DNA of 64,000 nt from JAJVHZ01 sp041395385 (lineage in GTDB: Bacteria; Pseudomonadota; Gammaproteobacteria; JAJPIJ01), in contig JAWLAN010000007.1 of NCBI GenBank assembly GCA_041395385.1, forward strand, positions 195,235 through 259,234, read 5' to 3'. Positions 1 to 11,201 of this stretch are shown here, piece by piece (positions within the stretch are counted from its first letter, which is position 1; each line of letters starts with the position of its first letter). A model generated the notes under the pieces. It was not told where the DNA came from. It saw only the letters and a program-made list of their open reading frames with translations, and ran no database searches. The position numbers and the translations under genes were made by a program.

Positions 1-551
1 GGCTGGAGATCCTGGTCAACAACGCCGGCCTGCAGAAGGACGCGGCGCTGGTGGACATGTCCTTGCAGGACTGGGACACGGTCATACGCGTGAATCTCAC
101 CGGTCAGTTCCTGTGCGCGCGCGAGGCGGCGCGCGAGTTCATCCGCCGCGGCGTCACACCGTCGCTGTCGAGCTCGGCCGGCAAGATCATCTGCGTGTCC
201 TCGGTCCACGACCTGATCCCGTGGGCGGGGCACGCCAATTACGCCGCCTCCAAGGGTGGGGTGATGATGCTGATGAAGACCATGGCGCAGGAGCTCGCCG
301 CGCACAAGGTCCGCGTCAACAGCATCTCGCCCGGAGCGATCAAGACGCCGATCAATCACGGCGCCTGGAGCACGGCGGAGAAGGAGGCGGAGCTGCTGCA
401 GCTCATCCCCTACGGCCGCGTCGGCGTCACGCACGACGTCGCCAGGGCCGCCGTGTGGCTCGCCTCCGACGAGTCGGACTACGTAACCGGCGCGACGCTC
501 TACGTCGATGGCGGCATGACGCTGTATCCCGGCTTCGAGAACGGCGGCTGA
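1..551 (+). CDS. SDR family oxidoreductase, glucose 1-dehydrogenase-like (5' end outside window)
   Basis: The frame is open from base 3, so the N-terminal Rossmann glycine motif lies before the window. Visible are the NNAG motif at the start, the catalytic Ser in VSSVHD, and the Tyr-x3-Lys pair in YAASK (about base 240). The C-terminus, VDGGMTLYPGF, is characteristic of NAD(P)-dependent glucose 1-dehydrogenases. Known family role: cytosolic NAD(P)-linked oxidation of a sugar or alcohol. The gene ends 9 bases before the cyclase-family gene and is probably co-transcribed with it. The family is certain; the substrate is inferred from the C-terminal motif only. Confidence 0.9.
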   Translation, partial: LEILVNNAGLQKDAALVDMSLQDWDTVIRVNLTGQFLCAREAAREFIRRGVTPSLSSSAGKIICVSSVHDLIPWAGHANYAASKGGVMMLMKTMAQELAAHKVRVNSISPGAIKTPINHGAWSTAEKEAELLQLIPYGRVGVTHDVARAAVWLASDESDYVTGATLYVDGGMTLYPGFENGG

Positions 552-560
552 CCCGGAGCC

Positions 561-1670
561 ATGGCATCGGACAGGCCCATGATCGAAGCCGCCGGCAGCC
601 CGCGTATCCCGGTCGCGTGCGGGAGCGCACGGCGCGCTCATGGCGCGCGGCTGTGCGCGTGCGCGCTCGCGGCGCTGCTGAGCGCACTCGGCGCGCGCGC
701 TGCCGGCGTCGAGAACCCGGCTTTTCTCGCCTCCGACTCGCGCAATGACCACGGGGACCTGCCCGAGGGCGTGCAGCCGTGGTGGCCGAGCCGCTACGGC
801 GCCGAGGATCAGATCGGCACGCTCAACGAGATCACACCGGCGGTGACGGCGGCGGCGGCAGGTCTCGTGAAGCGGGGGATCACCGTCGACCTGGGACGCA
901 TCCTCGACGATCGCACGCCCAAGTTCCCCGGCCGCTACTGGCACCAGACCGTCGATGCCTCCGCGCCGTACACGAACCTGCGCCGCGCGGACGCGGACGG
1001 CGGCGGCTGGGGCAGGAACCGGATCAACTGGATCACCGAGATCCAGGCCGGCACCTTCCAGGTGGGCACGCAGCTGGATTCCATCGGCCACATCCAGACC
1101 GGCGACCGCTTCTACAACGGCTGGCGCGCCCGCGATGTCGTGGAGGCCTACGGCCTGAACCGTTTCGGCATGGAGAGCGTGCCGCCGATCGTCACCCGCG
1201 GCGTGCTGGTCAATATCGCCGCTTTGAAGGGCGTGGTGCGCCTGGCTCAGGGTTACGTCATCACCGTCGCCGACGTGGAGGCGGCGCTCGCGGCGCAGCG
1301 CGTGCAGATCCAGGCCGGCGACGCCGTGCTGCTGCACACCGGCTGGGGCGGGCTGTGGAACGTCGACGACGCCGCGTTCCTGGCCGGCGAGCCCGGCCCC
1401 GGGCTCGATCTCATCGAGTGGTTCCACGGGCGGCGCATCGCAGTGCTGGGCGCGGACACCTGGAGCATCGGGCCGGTGCCCGGCGAGGACCCGGAGCGGC
1501 CGTTTCTCGTGCCGCAGACCATGTACGTGAACTACGGACTGTTCGGCCTGGAGAACGTCGCGACCGAGGCGATCGCCGCGCGCAAGGTCTACGAGTTCCT
1601 GTTCGTCCTCACCCATGCGCGCACGCGCGGCTCGACCGCGGCCGTCGTCTCGCCGGCAGCGATCTACTGA
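561..1670 (+). CDS. Cyclase family protein (PF04199, kynurenine-formamidase-like), exported
   Basis: 369 residues. A basic N-terminus followed by an Ala/Leu-rich segment ending near ARAAG looks like a signal peptide, so the enzyme is probably periplasmic. The body has the cyclase-family hallmarks RFYNGW and GADTWSIGPVPGED. The usual metal-binding motif HxGTHxDxPxH is altered: the stretch reads QVGTQLDSIGH, keeping Asp and the last His but with Gln at both leading His positions. Related bacterial cyclases with Gln here are known to me, but the reaction is not established. It lies 9 bases after the SDR gene and before the 7-bp repeat array. An ATG 18 bases downstream is an alternative start. 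Confidence 0.85.
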   Translation: MASDRPMIEAAGSPRIPVACGSARRAHGARLCACALAALLSALGARAAGVENPAFLASDSRNDHGDLPEGVQPWWPSRYGAEDQIGTLNEITPAVTAAAAGLVKRGITVDLGRILDDRTPKFPGRYWHQTVDASAPYTNLRRADADGGGWGRNRINWITEIQAGTFQVGTQLDSIGHIQTGDRFYNGWRARDVVEAYGLNRFGMESVPPIVTRGVLVNIAALKGVVRLAQGYVITVADVEAALAAQRVQIQAGDAVLLHTGWGGLWNVDDAAFLAGEPGPGLDLIEWFHGRRIAVLGADTWSIGPVPGEDPERPFLVPQTMYVNYGLFGLENVATEAIAARKVYEFLFVLTHARTRGSTAAVVSPAAIY

Positions 1671-1712
1671 TCGTGACTGGTGATTCGTAATCGGTGATTG
1701 GCAAGGCTGACT

Positions 1713-1831
1713 CACGAATCACGAATCACGAATCACGAATCACGAACCACGAACCACGAACCACGAACCACGAACCACGAACCACGAACCACGAACCACG
1801 AACCACGAACCACGAACCACGAACCACGAAC
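1713..1831. repeat. 7-bp tandem array, 4 x CACGAAT then 13 x CACGAAC
   Basis: Seventeen contiguous heptamers with no spacers. The first four end in T and the following thirteen in C. The preceding bases (about 1680-1700) contain GTGATTCGT, the reverse complement of the unit's junction, so the region can fold back on itself. The array fills the gap between the cyclase gene and the GMC oxidoreductase. It happens to stay open in the GMC frame, giving a Thr-Asn-His-Glu-rich leader that I regard as non-coding. A related imperfect array lies at 45284-45380. Confidence 0.9.
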
Positions 1832-1837
1832 CAGACC

Positions 1838-3271
1838 ATGACCGACTTCGACGACATCATCGTGGGCTCAGGGGCCGGTGGCAGCGCCGCCGCGTACGTG
1901 CTGGCGCGGGCGGGACGGCGCGTGGCGCTGGTGGAGAAGGGCAGGGCCCTGCCCGCGGACGGTTCCACGCTGGACCTGGAGCGCGTCGTCCGGCGCGGCG
2001 AATTCCGGAGCGCGGAGTTCTGGCTCGACAGGGACGATCGGCACTTCGAACCCGAGGAATACTTCAATCTCGGCGGCAAGACGAAGTGGTACGGCGCGGC
2101 GCTGCTGCGCTACGACCGCGGCGAGTTCGAGGCCGAGGCGGCGTTTCACTACCTGCCCTGGCCGATCGGCTACGACGATCTGGCGCCGTACTACGAGGAG
2201 GTCGAGCGCCTGCTCGGCGTACGCGTCTTTGCGGCCGAGCCGGACATCGCCGGGATCAGCCGGCGGATGAACGGCTCGCCGTGGCGGCCCGCGCCGCTGC
2301 CACTCGCGCTGTCGCCGCGGATCCTGGAGGATCTTCACGAGGCCACTCACTTCGACGGCTTCGCCTCCGCGCGCGGTCTGAAGGCCGACGCGCAGACCGC
2401 GCTGCTCGATCGCATCCCGTCGCAGGCGCGTCTGACGATCATCACCGGTCAGCCCGTGGAGCAGCTGATTGCGGACCGCTCATCGCCCCGGCGCGTGCGC
2501 GGCGTACAGGGCGCCGACGGGCGGAGGATCTCCGCGGAGCGCGTGCTGCTCGCCGCGGGCGCGCTGCATTCCCCGCGCCTGCTGCAGCGCTACCTGCGCA
2601 GTACCGATCTCGCGTCCCGGTTGCCGAACGCGCCTTGGGTGGGACGCTACTTCAAGCGGCACCTGCTCACCGCCATGCTCGCCTTCTCGCCCTCGCGCAA
2701 GACCGACGCGATCCGCAAGACGGTGTTCTGGCTGAGCGAGCGCTGGCCGCACAGCAGCGTGCAGCCGCTCGGTTTTGGCGGCGACGTCATCGCCTCGCTG
2801 TTGCCCTCGGGCCTGCCGCGACGGGCGGCGAGCCGGCTCGCCGAGCACGCCTACGGGTTCTTCCTGCAGACCGAGGACGGCTCCCATCCCGACAATCGTG
2901 TGAGCGCGGAGGGCGAGGGCACGCGCCTGCCGCGGCTCGACTACGACCCGCGGCGCACACCGGAGGCGATGCGCGAGCACGAGCACGTGGTCGCGAGCTT
3001 CCGGCGCGCGTTGCTCAAGGCGGGCCTGCTCGGCGTGGGGCGGCGGATCGGCCTCGCCGGCACCGCCCATGCCTGCGGGACGCTGGTGGCGGGGCGCGAT
3101 CCGCGTCGTTCCGTGGTGGATGCGAACGGCCGTGTGCACGGCATGGAGAACCTCTACGTCGTCGACGGCAGCGTGCTTCCGCGTTCCAGCCGCGTGAATC
3201 CGTCGCTGACCATCTATGCCTGGGCCATGCGCGTGGCCGACGGGCTGGCCGGACAAAGGAGGCTCGCATGA
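1838..3271 (+). CDS. GMC family oxidoreductase (FAD-dependent)
   Basis: 477 residues from the ATG directly after the repeat array. The frame is open further upstream, but that part is only translated repeat, and the dinucleotide-binding motif GSGAGGSAAA must sit near the N-terminus. It does, at about residues 8-17, from this start. The C-terminal GMC domain is visible as HACGTLVAGRDP and VDGSVLPRSSRVNPSLT, with the His and Asn expected of the active site. The family oxidises alcohols or sugars using FAD. The stop overlaps the next start (ATGA), so it is translationally coupled to the glucosidase. Substrate unknown; the context suggests a sugar or polyol. Confidence 0.9.
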   Translation: MTDFDDIIVGSGAGGSAAAYVLARAGRRVALVEKGRALPADGSTLDLERVVRRGEFRSAEFWLDRDDRHFEPEEYFNLGGKTKWYGAALLRYDRGEFEAEAAFHYLPWPIGYDDLAPYYEEVERLLGVRVFAAEPDIAGISRRMNGSPWRPAPLPLALSPRILEDLHEATHFDGFASARGLKADAQTALLDRIPSQARLTIITGQPVEQLIADRSSPRRVRGVQGADGRRISAERVLLAAGALHSPRLLQRYLRSTDLASRLPNAPWVGRYFKRHLLTAMLAFSPSRKTDAIRKTVFWLSERWPHSSVQPLGFGGDVIASLLPSGLPRRAASRLAEHAYGFFLQTEDGSHPDNRVSAEGEGTRLPRLDYDPRRTPEAMREHEHVVASFRRALLKAGLLGVGRRIGLAGTAHACGTLVAGRDPRRSVVDANGRVHGMENLYVVDGSVLPRSSRVNPSLTIYAWAMRVADGLAGQRRLA

Positions 3272-5355
3272 GCGCGGAGGAGTCGGTGAATCACGTGCGG
3301 CTGGGTCGCGGGGTCTGCGACGATCTCGCGCAGGCCGAGCGGCGCGAGTGGTGGCTGGCGAACGGCCGCGGCGCCTATGCCGCCGGGACCGTGGCCGGCA
3401 CGCTGACGCGGCGCTATCACGGTCTGCTGATCGCACCGCTCAGTCCGCCGCTCGGTCGCAGGCTCCTGCTCGCGAAGGTCGACGCCACCGTCGCGGACGG
3501 GGTACGCCAGTGGCCCCTGTACGCCAACCGCTGGTCCGGCGGCGCCGTCGATCCGAGGGGCTACCTGCACCTGGAGTCGTTTCATCTCGACGGGCGGATG
3601 CCGGTGTGGCGATACGGCATCGGCGGTACCGGGGTCGAGATGCGCGTGTGGCTGGAGCACGGCGCCGACACCGTCTACGTCGCCTACCGGCTGCAGGAGG
3701 CGGCGCGCCGTTTCCAGGCGCGGCCGCTGCAATTGTCCGCCCGGCTGCTGGTGAACGCGCGCGATCATCACCACCTCACCGGGGCGCACGGCCTGCATCC
3801 GCAGATCCTCGCCAACGGCGCGCCGGCGCGCAGCCTGCGCGTGTGCATGCCCGAGACACACGACACGGCGGCATTCACGCTGTACGTGCAGTCCCGCGGC
3901 GGCACGCTGGCGCCCGATCGCACCTGGTACGAGCACTTCGATCTGCCGATCGAGCGCGAGCGCGGTCTGCCGGCGGACGACAATCATCTCTGCGTCGCGC
4001 ACGCGGTGCTCGAACTGCACCCGGGCGAGTGGGTGGGGCTGGTCGCGAGCCTGGGCCCCGATGCCTCGCCCTATCTGGAGGAGGCGATGCGGCGTTTCCA
4101 GGGTCACGACGCCGGCGTGCTGAAGCGCGCGCGGGTGCAGGTGCCCGAGCTGCACGAGGCGCCGTCGTGGGTGCGGCAGCTGGTGCTCGCGGCCGACAGC
4201 TTTCTCATCGCCAGGCCGCTGTCGGACCTTCCGGACGGGGAGTCCGTGATCGCGGGCTATCCCTGGTTCGGTGACTGGGGCCGCGACACGATGATCGCGC
4301 TGCCTGGCCTGTGCCTGGCGACCGGACGTTACGACAGCGCGCGACGGATACTCGAGACCTTCGCGCGTTTCGTGGACCGCGGCATGCTGCCCAACGTCTT
4401 TCCCGGCAGCGGCGCGGTCGCGGAGTACAACACCGTCGACGCGGCGCTCTGGTACATCGAGGCCTGGCGTTCCTACGTCGAGGCGAGCGGCGATCGCGCG
4501 GCGCTGGCGCGGGCCTGGCCGGTGCTGCAGGGGATCATCGACGCCCACTGCCGGGGGACGCGATACGGCATCGGCATGGACCAGGCCGACGCATTGCTGC
4601 GCGCGGGCGAGCCGGGCGTGCAGCTGACCTGGATGGACGCCAAGCTCGGTGACTGGGTGGTCACGCCGCGCACCGGCAAGCCGGTGGAGATCAACGCCCT
4701 CTGGTACAACGCGCTGCGGGCGATGGCGGACTTCGGCGATGAGCTCGGACACGCGGCGCTGCCGTACCGCCAGCTGGCAGAACGGGTGCGCGCGGGGTTC
4801 CGGCGCTACCTCAAGGACGACGAGAGCGGTCTCATGGACGTCATCGACGGGCCGGACGGCGACGACGGCCGGGTCCGCCCGAACCAGATCCTGGCGGTGA
4901 GCCTGCCGCACAGTCCGCTGCAGCCCTTCATGCAGGGTCAGATCGTCAAGCAGTGCTACAACGAGCTGCTCTGCGGCGTGGGCCTGCGATCGCTGGCGGC
5001 GGGCGAGGCGGAGTTCCGGCCGCGGTACGAGGGCGGGCCGTGGGAGCGCGACAGCCGCTATCACCAGGGCCCGGTGTGGGCGTGGCTGCTCGGCCACTAC
5101 GCGCTCGCGGAGTTCCGCGTGCACGGCAACGCCGCGGCGGCGCAGGCCCGGCTGGACGGCATGCGCGCGCACCTGCTCGACGCCGGCCTCGGCACGGTCA
5201 GCGAGATCTTCGACGGCGAGGCGCCGTTCGCGCCGCGCGGCGCGCCGGCGCAGGCATGGTCGGTGGCCTGCGCGCTGGAGGCGTGGTGGCGGCTGGAGCG
5301 CGCGCGCCGGCGAGGCACGCGGCGCGACGACGTGGCGCTGGCGGCGAGCGCCTGA
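3268..5355 (+). CDS. Amylo-alpha-1,6-glucosidase / glycogen debranching enzyme-type protein
   Basis: 695 residues. The ATG overlaps the GMC stop, with a strong ribosome site AAAGGAGG just upstream. The N-terminal half is the GDE beta-sandwich domain (NGRGAYAAGTVAGTLTRRYHG at about 28-48). The C-terminal (alpha/alpha)6 barrel shows YPWFGDWGRDT with the catalytic Asp near residue 335, LTWMDAK and YHQGPVWAWLLG. Members hydrolyse alpha-1,6-linked glucose in glycogen-like glucans. No signal peptide is seen, so it is cytosolic. It is the second gene of a four-gene run. Family assignment is firm; the physiological glucan is inferred. Confidence 0.92.
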   Translation: MSAEESVNHVRLGRGVCDDLAQAERREWWLANGRGAYAAGTVAGTLTRRYHGLLIAPLSPPLGRRLLLAKVDATVADGVRQWPLYANRWSGGAVDPRGYLHLESFHLDGRMPVWRYGIGGTGVEMRVWLEHGADTVYVAYRLQEAARRFQARPLQLSARLLVNARDHHHLTGAHGLHPQILANGAPARSLRVCMPETHDTAAFTLYVQSRGGTLAPDRTWYEHFDLPIERERGLPADDNHLCVAHAVLELHPGEWVGLVASLGPDASPYLEEAMRRFQGHDAGVLKRARVQVPELHEAPSWVRQLVLAADSFLIARPLSDLPDGESVIAGYPWFGDWGRDTMIALPGLCLATGRYDSARRILETFARFVDRGMLPNVFPGSGAVAEYNTVDAALWYIEAWRSYVEASGDRAALARAWPVLQGIIDAHCRGTRYGIGMDQADALLRAGEPGVQLTWMDAKLGDWVVTPRTGKPVEINALWYNALRAMADFGDELGHAALPYRQLAERVRAGFRRYLKDDESGLMDVIDGPDGDDGRVRPNQILAVSLPHSPLQPFMQGQIVKQCYNELLCGVGLRSLAAGEAEFRPRYEGGPWERDSRYHQGPVWAWLLGHYALAEFRVHGNAAAAQARLDGMRAHLLDAGLGTVSEIFDGEAPFAPRGAPAQAWSVACALEAWWRLERARRRGTRRDDVALAASA

Positions 5356-5406
5356 GGCGCGGGCGGTGTTCGAGACGAAACGACTGGACAAGCGGAGGAT
5401 GGCAAC

Positions 5407-8121
<2,715 letters not shown>

Positions 8122-8123
8122 GC

Positions 8124-9365
8124 ATGCGCGGCCCCCAAATTGCGATGGTGGGACGGAACCCACGCGCGCTCACCCTGCTGATCTATGGCGCCGGGCTGCT
8201 GCAGGGCCTGATGCTGGTGTCGGTGCCGGCGCTCAGCGCCGCGCTCAAGCACTCGCTGGCGCTCACCGATGGGCGCTACGGCTCGCTGTTCCTGCCGCAG
8301 GTGCTGTGCACGACGCTGGCGGCGCTCGCCGGCGGCGAGCTCGCCAAACGGATCCCGCTGAAGCGGCTGCTGGTCGCGGCGCTGATCGCCAACGCGGCAG
8401 CGCAGCTCGCGCTGGCCGCGAGCGCAGCGGTGCCGGCGCAGTGGGCCTACGCGGTGCTGCTCACGGCGACCTCGCTGCTGGGGCTGGGCTTCGGATTGTC
8501 GAGCGCACCGCTCAACACCTATCCGGTGCTGCTGTATCCGCGGCGGCGCGACGCGGCGGTGGTCGCCCTGCACACGGCGCTCGGCATCGGACTGGCGATC
8601 GGGCCGCTCATCGCGGCGCCGTTCCTCATGCGCGCGGCCTGGTGGCAGTTCCCGCTGCTGCTGAGCGCTGCGACGGCGGCGCTCACGGCCGTGGTCGCGC
8701 TGGCGCGCCTCGAGGAGCCGCGGCCGCACGCGTCGAGCCCGGCGGCCGCGTCCTCGCCGGTCCGCGCCCGCTACCGGATCGCGGCGCCGTTCGTCCTGAT
8801 CGCGGTGCTCTACGCCTTCGCCGAGGGCACGTTCAGCAACTGGGCGGTCATCTACCTGCAGGAGGATCGCGCCCTGCCGGCGCCGGTGGCGACCGCGGCG
8901 CTGTCGGTGTTCTGGGCGGCGCTGGCCGCCGGCCGGCTGCTGATCGCCGCCGTGGTCCTGCGCCTGCCGCCGCACCGCGTCTGGCTGGCGCTGCCGCTCA
9001 TGATGATCGCCGTGCTCCTCGCCCTGCCGCAGGTGCGCGGCAGCGCCGGTGCGCTCGCCGCCTACGCGATGGCGGGACTGGCGTGCTCGGCCTTCTTTCC
9101 GCTCACCATCAGTCACGCGGTGCAGCGCCTGCCCTCGGACACCGCGTGGGTATCCTCGGTGCTGGTGGCCGCGCTGATGACGGGGGTGGGCCTGGGCACC
9201 TATTTCATCGCGCCGTTGCGCGAGATGCTCGGCCTGGCGGTGCTGTTCCGGTACTCGGCCGTCTACCCGCTGCTGGCGGCGGTGCTGGTGATCGGGGTGA
9301 TCGCCGCCGGCAGGCGGCGGCGGGCGGGTGCGGCAGCGGCCCGCCGCGTGAGTGCGACCGCCTGA
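8124..9365 (+). CDS. MFS transporter
   Basis: 413 residues with about 12 hydrophobic segments starting near residue 13. The cytosolic loop after helix 2 (GELAKRIPLKRLL) carries the basic residues typical of the major facilitator loop. The start lies 2 bases after the glucosidase stop, so it belongs to the same operon and may move the sugar, glucoside or product handled by the three upstream enzymes. That link is inferred from position alone. The gene ends just before a strong terminator hairpin. Confidence 0.88.
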   Translation: MRGPQIAMVGRNPRALTLLIYGAGLLQGLMLVSVPALSAALKHSLALTDGRYGSLFLPQVLCTTLAALAGGELAKRIPLKRLLVAALIANAAAQLALAASAAVPAQWAYAVLLTATSLLGLGFGLSSAPLNTYPVLLYPRRRDAAVVALHTALGIGLAIGPLIAAPFLMRAAWWQFPLLLSAATAALTAVVALARLEEPRPHASSPAAASSPVRARYRIAAPFVLIAVLYAFAEGTFSNWAVIYLQEDRALPAPVATAALSVFWAALAAGRLLIAAVVLRLPPHRVWLALPLMMIAVLLALPQVRGSAGALAAYAMAGLACSAFFPLTISHAVQRLPSDTAWVSSVLVAALMTGVGLGTYFIAPLREMLGLAVLFRYSAVYPLLAAVLVIGVIAAGRRRRAGAAAARRVSATA

Positions 9366-9376
9366 GAGACCGAGGC

Positions 9377-9411
9377 GCCGGGTCCCGCCGCGCAAGGCGG
9401 CGGGGCCCGGC
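9377..9411. terminator. Bidirectional terminator-like hairpin
   Basis: A 15-base GC-rich stem with one G-T pair (arm GCCGGGTCCCGCCGC, loop AA) lies between the MFS gene and the convergent lipoprotein gene. There is no U-tract, so strength is uncertain. Confidence 0.6.
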
Positions 9412-9417
9412 AGGGGA

Positions 9418-9897
9418 TCAACTGCGCTGGCGCATGTGGTTGAGCAGTTCCGCGCTCGGACGGCCGTCGACCAGCAGGCCGTTCTTCTGCTGATAGGAAC
9501 GTATCGCGCTGGCGGTCTTGGGACCGGCGATGCCGTCGATGGGACCGCTGTAGTAGCCCAGGCTCTTCAGCGTGCCCTGGATCTCGCGCACGGTGGAGGG
9601 CGCCGAGTAGGCATACTGCGACGGCGCCGCTGCCGGCGCCGGGGCGGCCGCCTGGCCCTGCTTCCATGCGGGGCGGCCGAGATTGATCTGGTCCTCGCGG
9701 GTCAGCGCGCCGGTCAGTCCGCCGGCGGTCGCGCCGATCACCGCTCCCTGCAGTACGGTCATGCCGGTCACGGCGCCCAGGACCGCGCCCGCGCTGGCCC
9801 CTATGCCCGCACCGCTCACGCCGCGTTCTGCCGGCGTGGACCCACAGCCGCTCAGGGCCACGGCAGCGGCGGCGATCGTCACGATCTTCTTGTACAT
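9418..9897 (-). CDS. Glycine-zipper lipoprotein with peptidoglycan-binding domain
   Basis: 159 residues from the ATG (MYKKIVTIAA) preceded by GAGGAGAG. The frame is open 12 codons further upstream. A lipoprotein signal ends in the lipobox ALSGC. Next comes a glycine-zipper segment with alternating Gly/Ala (about residues 25-65), then a C-terminal PG_binding_1 domain: VREIQGTLKSLGYYSGPIDG and PKTASAIRSYQQKNGL. It is likely an outer-membrane or periplasmic lipoprotein contacting murein. It stands alone, converging with the MFS gene. Confidence 0.85.
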   Translation of the reverse strand: MYKKIVTIAAAAVALSGCGSTPAERGVSGAGIGASAGAVLGAVTGMTVLQGAVIGATAGGLTGALTREDQINLGRPAWKQGQAAAPAPAAAPSQYAYSAPSTVREIQGTLKSLGYYSGPIDGIAGPKTASAIRSYQQKNGLLVDGRPSAELLNHMRQRS

Positions 9898-10057
9898 GCC
9901 TCTCTCCTCGAAGGAATTGGGATGACGGTTCAAACCGGGGCGCAGTCTACGCCATCACTTGCGGCCGGCCGTGCGAATTCCGCCGCACAATCAGGGGGCG
10001 CCCGGCTGACGCGGCGCGGGCTGTCGGGGGCGGCCCGGCCGCGGTTACTATTGTCGC

Positions 10058-10447
10058 ATGCAGATCCTGGACATGCTGGCCGAGCAGCGCATCCTCGAGG
10101 CGATCGAGCGCGGTGAATTCGACGACCTGCCGGGCAGGGGCCGGCCGCTCGATCTCGACGAGGACATGACCGTGCCGGAGGAGCTGCGGGTCGCGTACCG
10201 GATCCTGAAGAACGCCGGGTTCCTGCCGCGCGAGGTCGAGATGCGGCGGGAGATGCACGACGTGCGCGAGTTGATCCGGGCGGCCGCGGGCGAGACGCGC
10301 GGATCGGCCGAGCGGCGGCTGCAGTACCTGCTGATGTGCCTGGAGACGCAGCGCGGCGGCGAGGGTCTGCCCGCGGCCGCGGAGGCCTACCTGGCGCAGG
10401 TGCGCGATCGCGTGGGGAGCGCCCGCCCCGGTTCGGGAGCGAACTGA
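10058..10447 (+). CDS. DnaJC28-type DUF1992 protein
   Basis: 129 residues. LAEQRILEAIERGEFDDLPG followed by GRPLDLD and RILKNAGFLPREVE is the signature of DUF1992, the conserved domain of DnaJ homologue subfamily C member 28. No J-domain is present, as is usual for the stand-alone bacterial form. The role is unknown. It abuts the next gene (1 base between stop and GTG), so the two are probably co-transcribed. Confidence 0.85.
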   Translation: MQILDMLAEQRILEAIERGEFDDLPGRGRPLDLDEDMTVPEELRVAYRILKNAGFLPREVEMRREMHDVRELIRAAAGETRGSAERRLQYLLMCLETQRGGEGLPAAAEAYLAQVRDRVGSARPGSGAN

Positions 10448-10448
10448 G

Positions 10449-11000
10449 GTGGCGCAGGCGGTGCCCGCCGCTGGGCTGCATCGCATCGAGGTGCGGGTGC
10501 GCAACATCGGCCAGCTGTTCAATTCCATGGATCCCTCGCCGTTCATCGAGAAGGAGCTCGACGCCGACGCCGAGGAGTTCATCGTCGGCTGGGCCAAGGA
10601 ACTGCCGCCGGAGGCGGACCTCACGCTCGCCTTCCACGTCGTCGATCTCCAGGACCCCGCGTCGACGCAGGCGCTGCTCGCGGAGGCGATGAAGAATTTC
10701 TTCGAGTACAAGCTGCAATGGACGCGACGCCGGCTCGGGCTGCTGACGCGCAACGGCTGGCGCGACCTGGGCCGCGGGCTGTTGTTCCTGGCCGGCAGCA
10801 TCGTCGTCGCCAATCTGCTGGAACCGTATGCCGGCAACCCGTCGTGGGCCATCATCAAGGAGAGCGTGATCATCGGCGGATGGGTGGCCATGTGGCGGCC
10901 GATGGAGATCTTTCTCTACGAGCGTTGGCCGCTGCGGCGACTGTGCGCGCTCTACGGCAAGCTCGCGCGCGCATCGGTGAACGTCGTGCAGGCGAGCTGA
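10449..11000 (+). CDS. Conserved membrane protein of unknown function
   Basis: 183 residues from a GTG start 1 base after the DUF1992 stop. The N-terminal 100 residues are soluble (IEVRVRNIGQLFNSMDPSPF). They are followed by two hydrophobic segments (about 118-130 and 141-158) flanked by basic residues. I do not recognise a named family beyond a resemblance to uncharacterised proteobacterial membrane proteins. No catalytic motif is visible. Confidence 0.75.
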   Translation: MAQAVPAAGLHRIEVRVRNIGQLFNSMDPSPFIEKELDADAEEFIVGWAKELPPEADLTLAFHVVDLQDPASTQALLAEAMKNFFEYKLQWTRRRLGLLTRNGWRDLGRGLLFLAGSIVVANLLEPYAGNPSWAIIKESVIIGGWVAMWRPMEIFLYERWPLRRLCALYGKLARASVNVVQAS

Positions 11001-11013
11001 GCCCCCCTGGGGC

Positions 11014-11041
11014 GCCGGCCTTCGAAATTGTCAAGGCCGGC
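11014..11041 (+). terminator. Hairpin downstream of the membrane protein gene
   Basis: Nine-base perfect stem GCCGGCCTT / AAGGCCGGC around a 10-base loop, starting 13 bases after the stop. It lacks a T-run, so it could be a weak terminator. Confidence 0.5.
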
Positions 11042-11201
11042 TGTCGCGCTCCGCTCCGGGCCTGTCGCGGCGTCACCGGTATTCCTCTATACTGCGCCGC
11101 GTCATGAAGGGGTTACCCTCCGGAGCGCTGTTCGCCGTATGGGCAACATCTGCCGGGATGCGCATAACGAAAACAACGATCCACTGCGCGAGCGGCCGGC
11201 C

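Noticed and set aside
1713..1831. CRISPR array
   Set aside because: The units are 7 bp with no spacers and no cas genes are present.
1694..1837. Longer N-terminus for the GMC oxidoreductase
   Set aside because: The extra 48 codons are the translated 7-bp array; the FAD motif is correctly placed only from the ATG at 1838.
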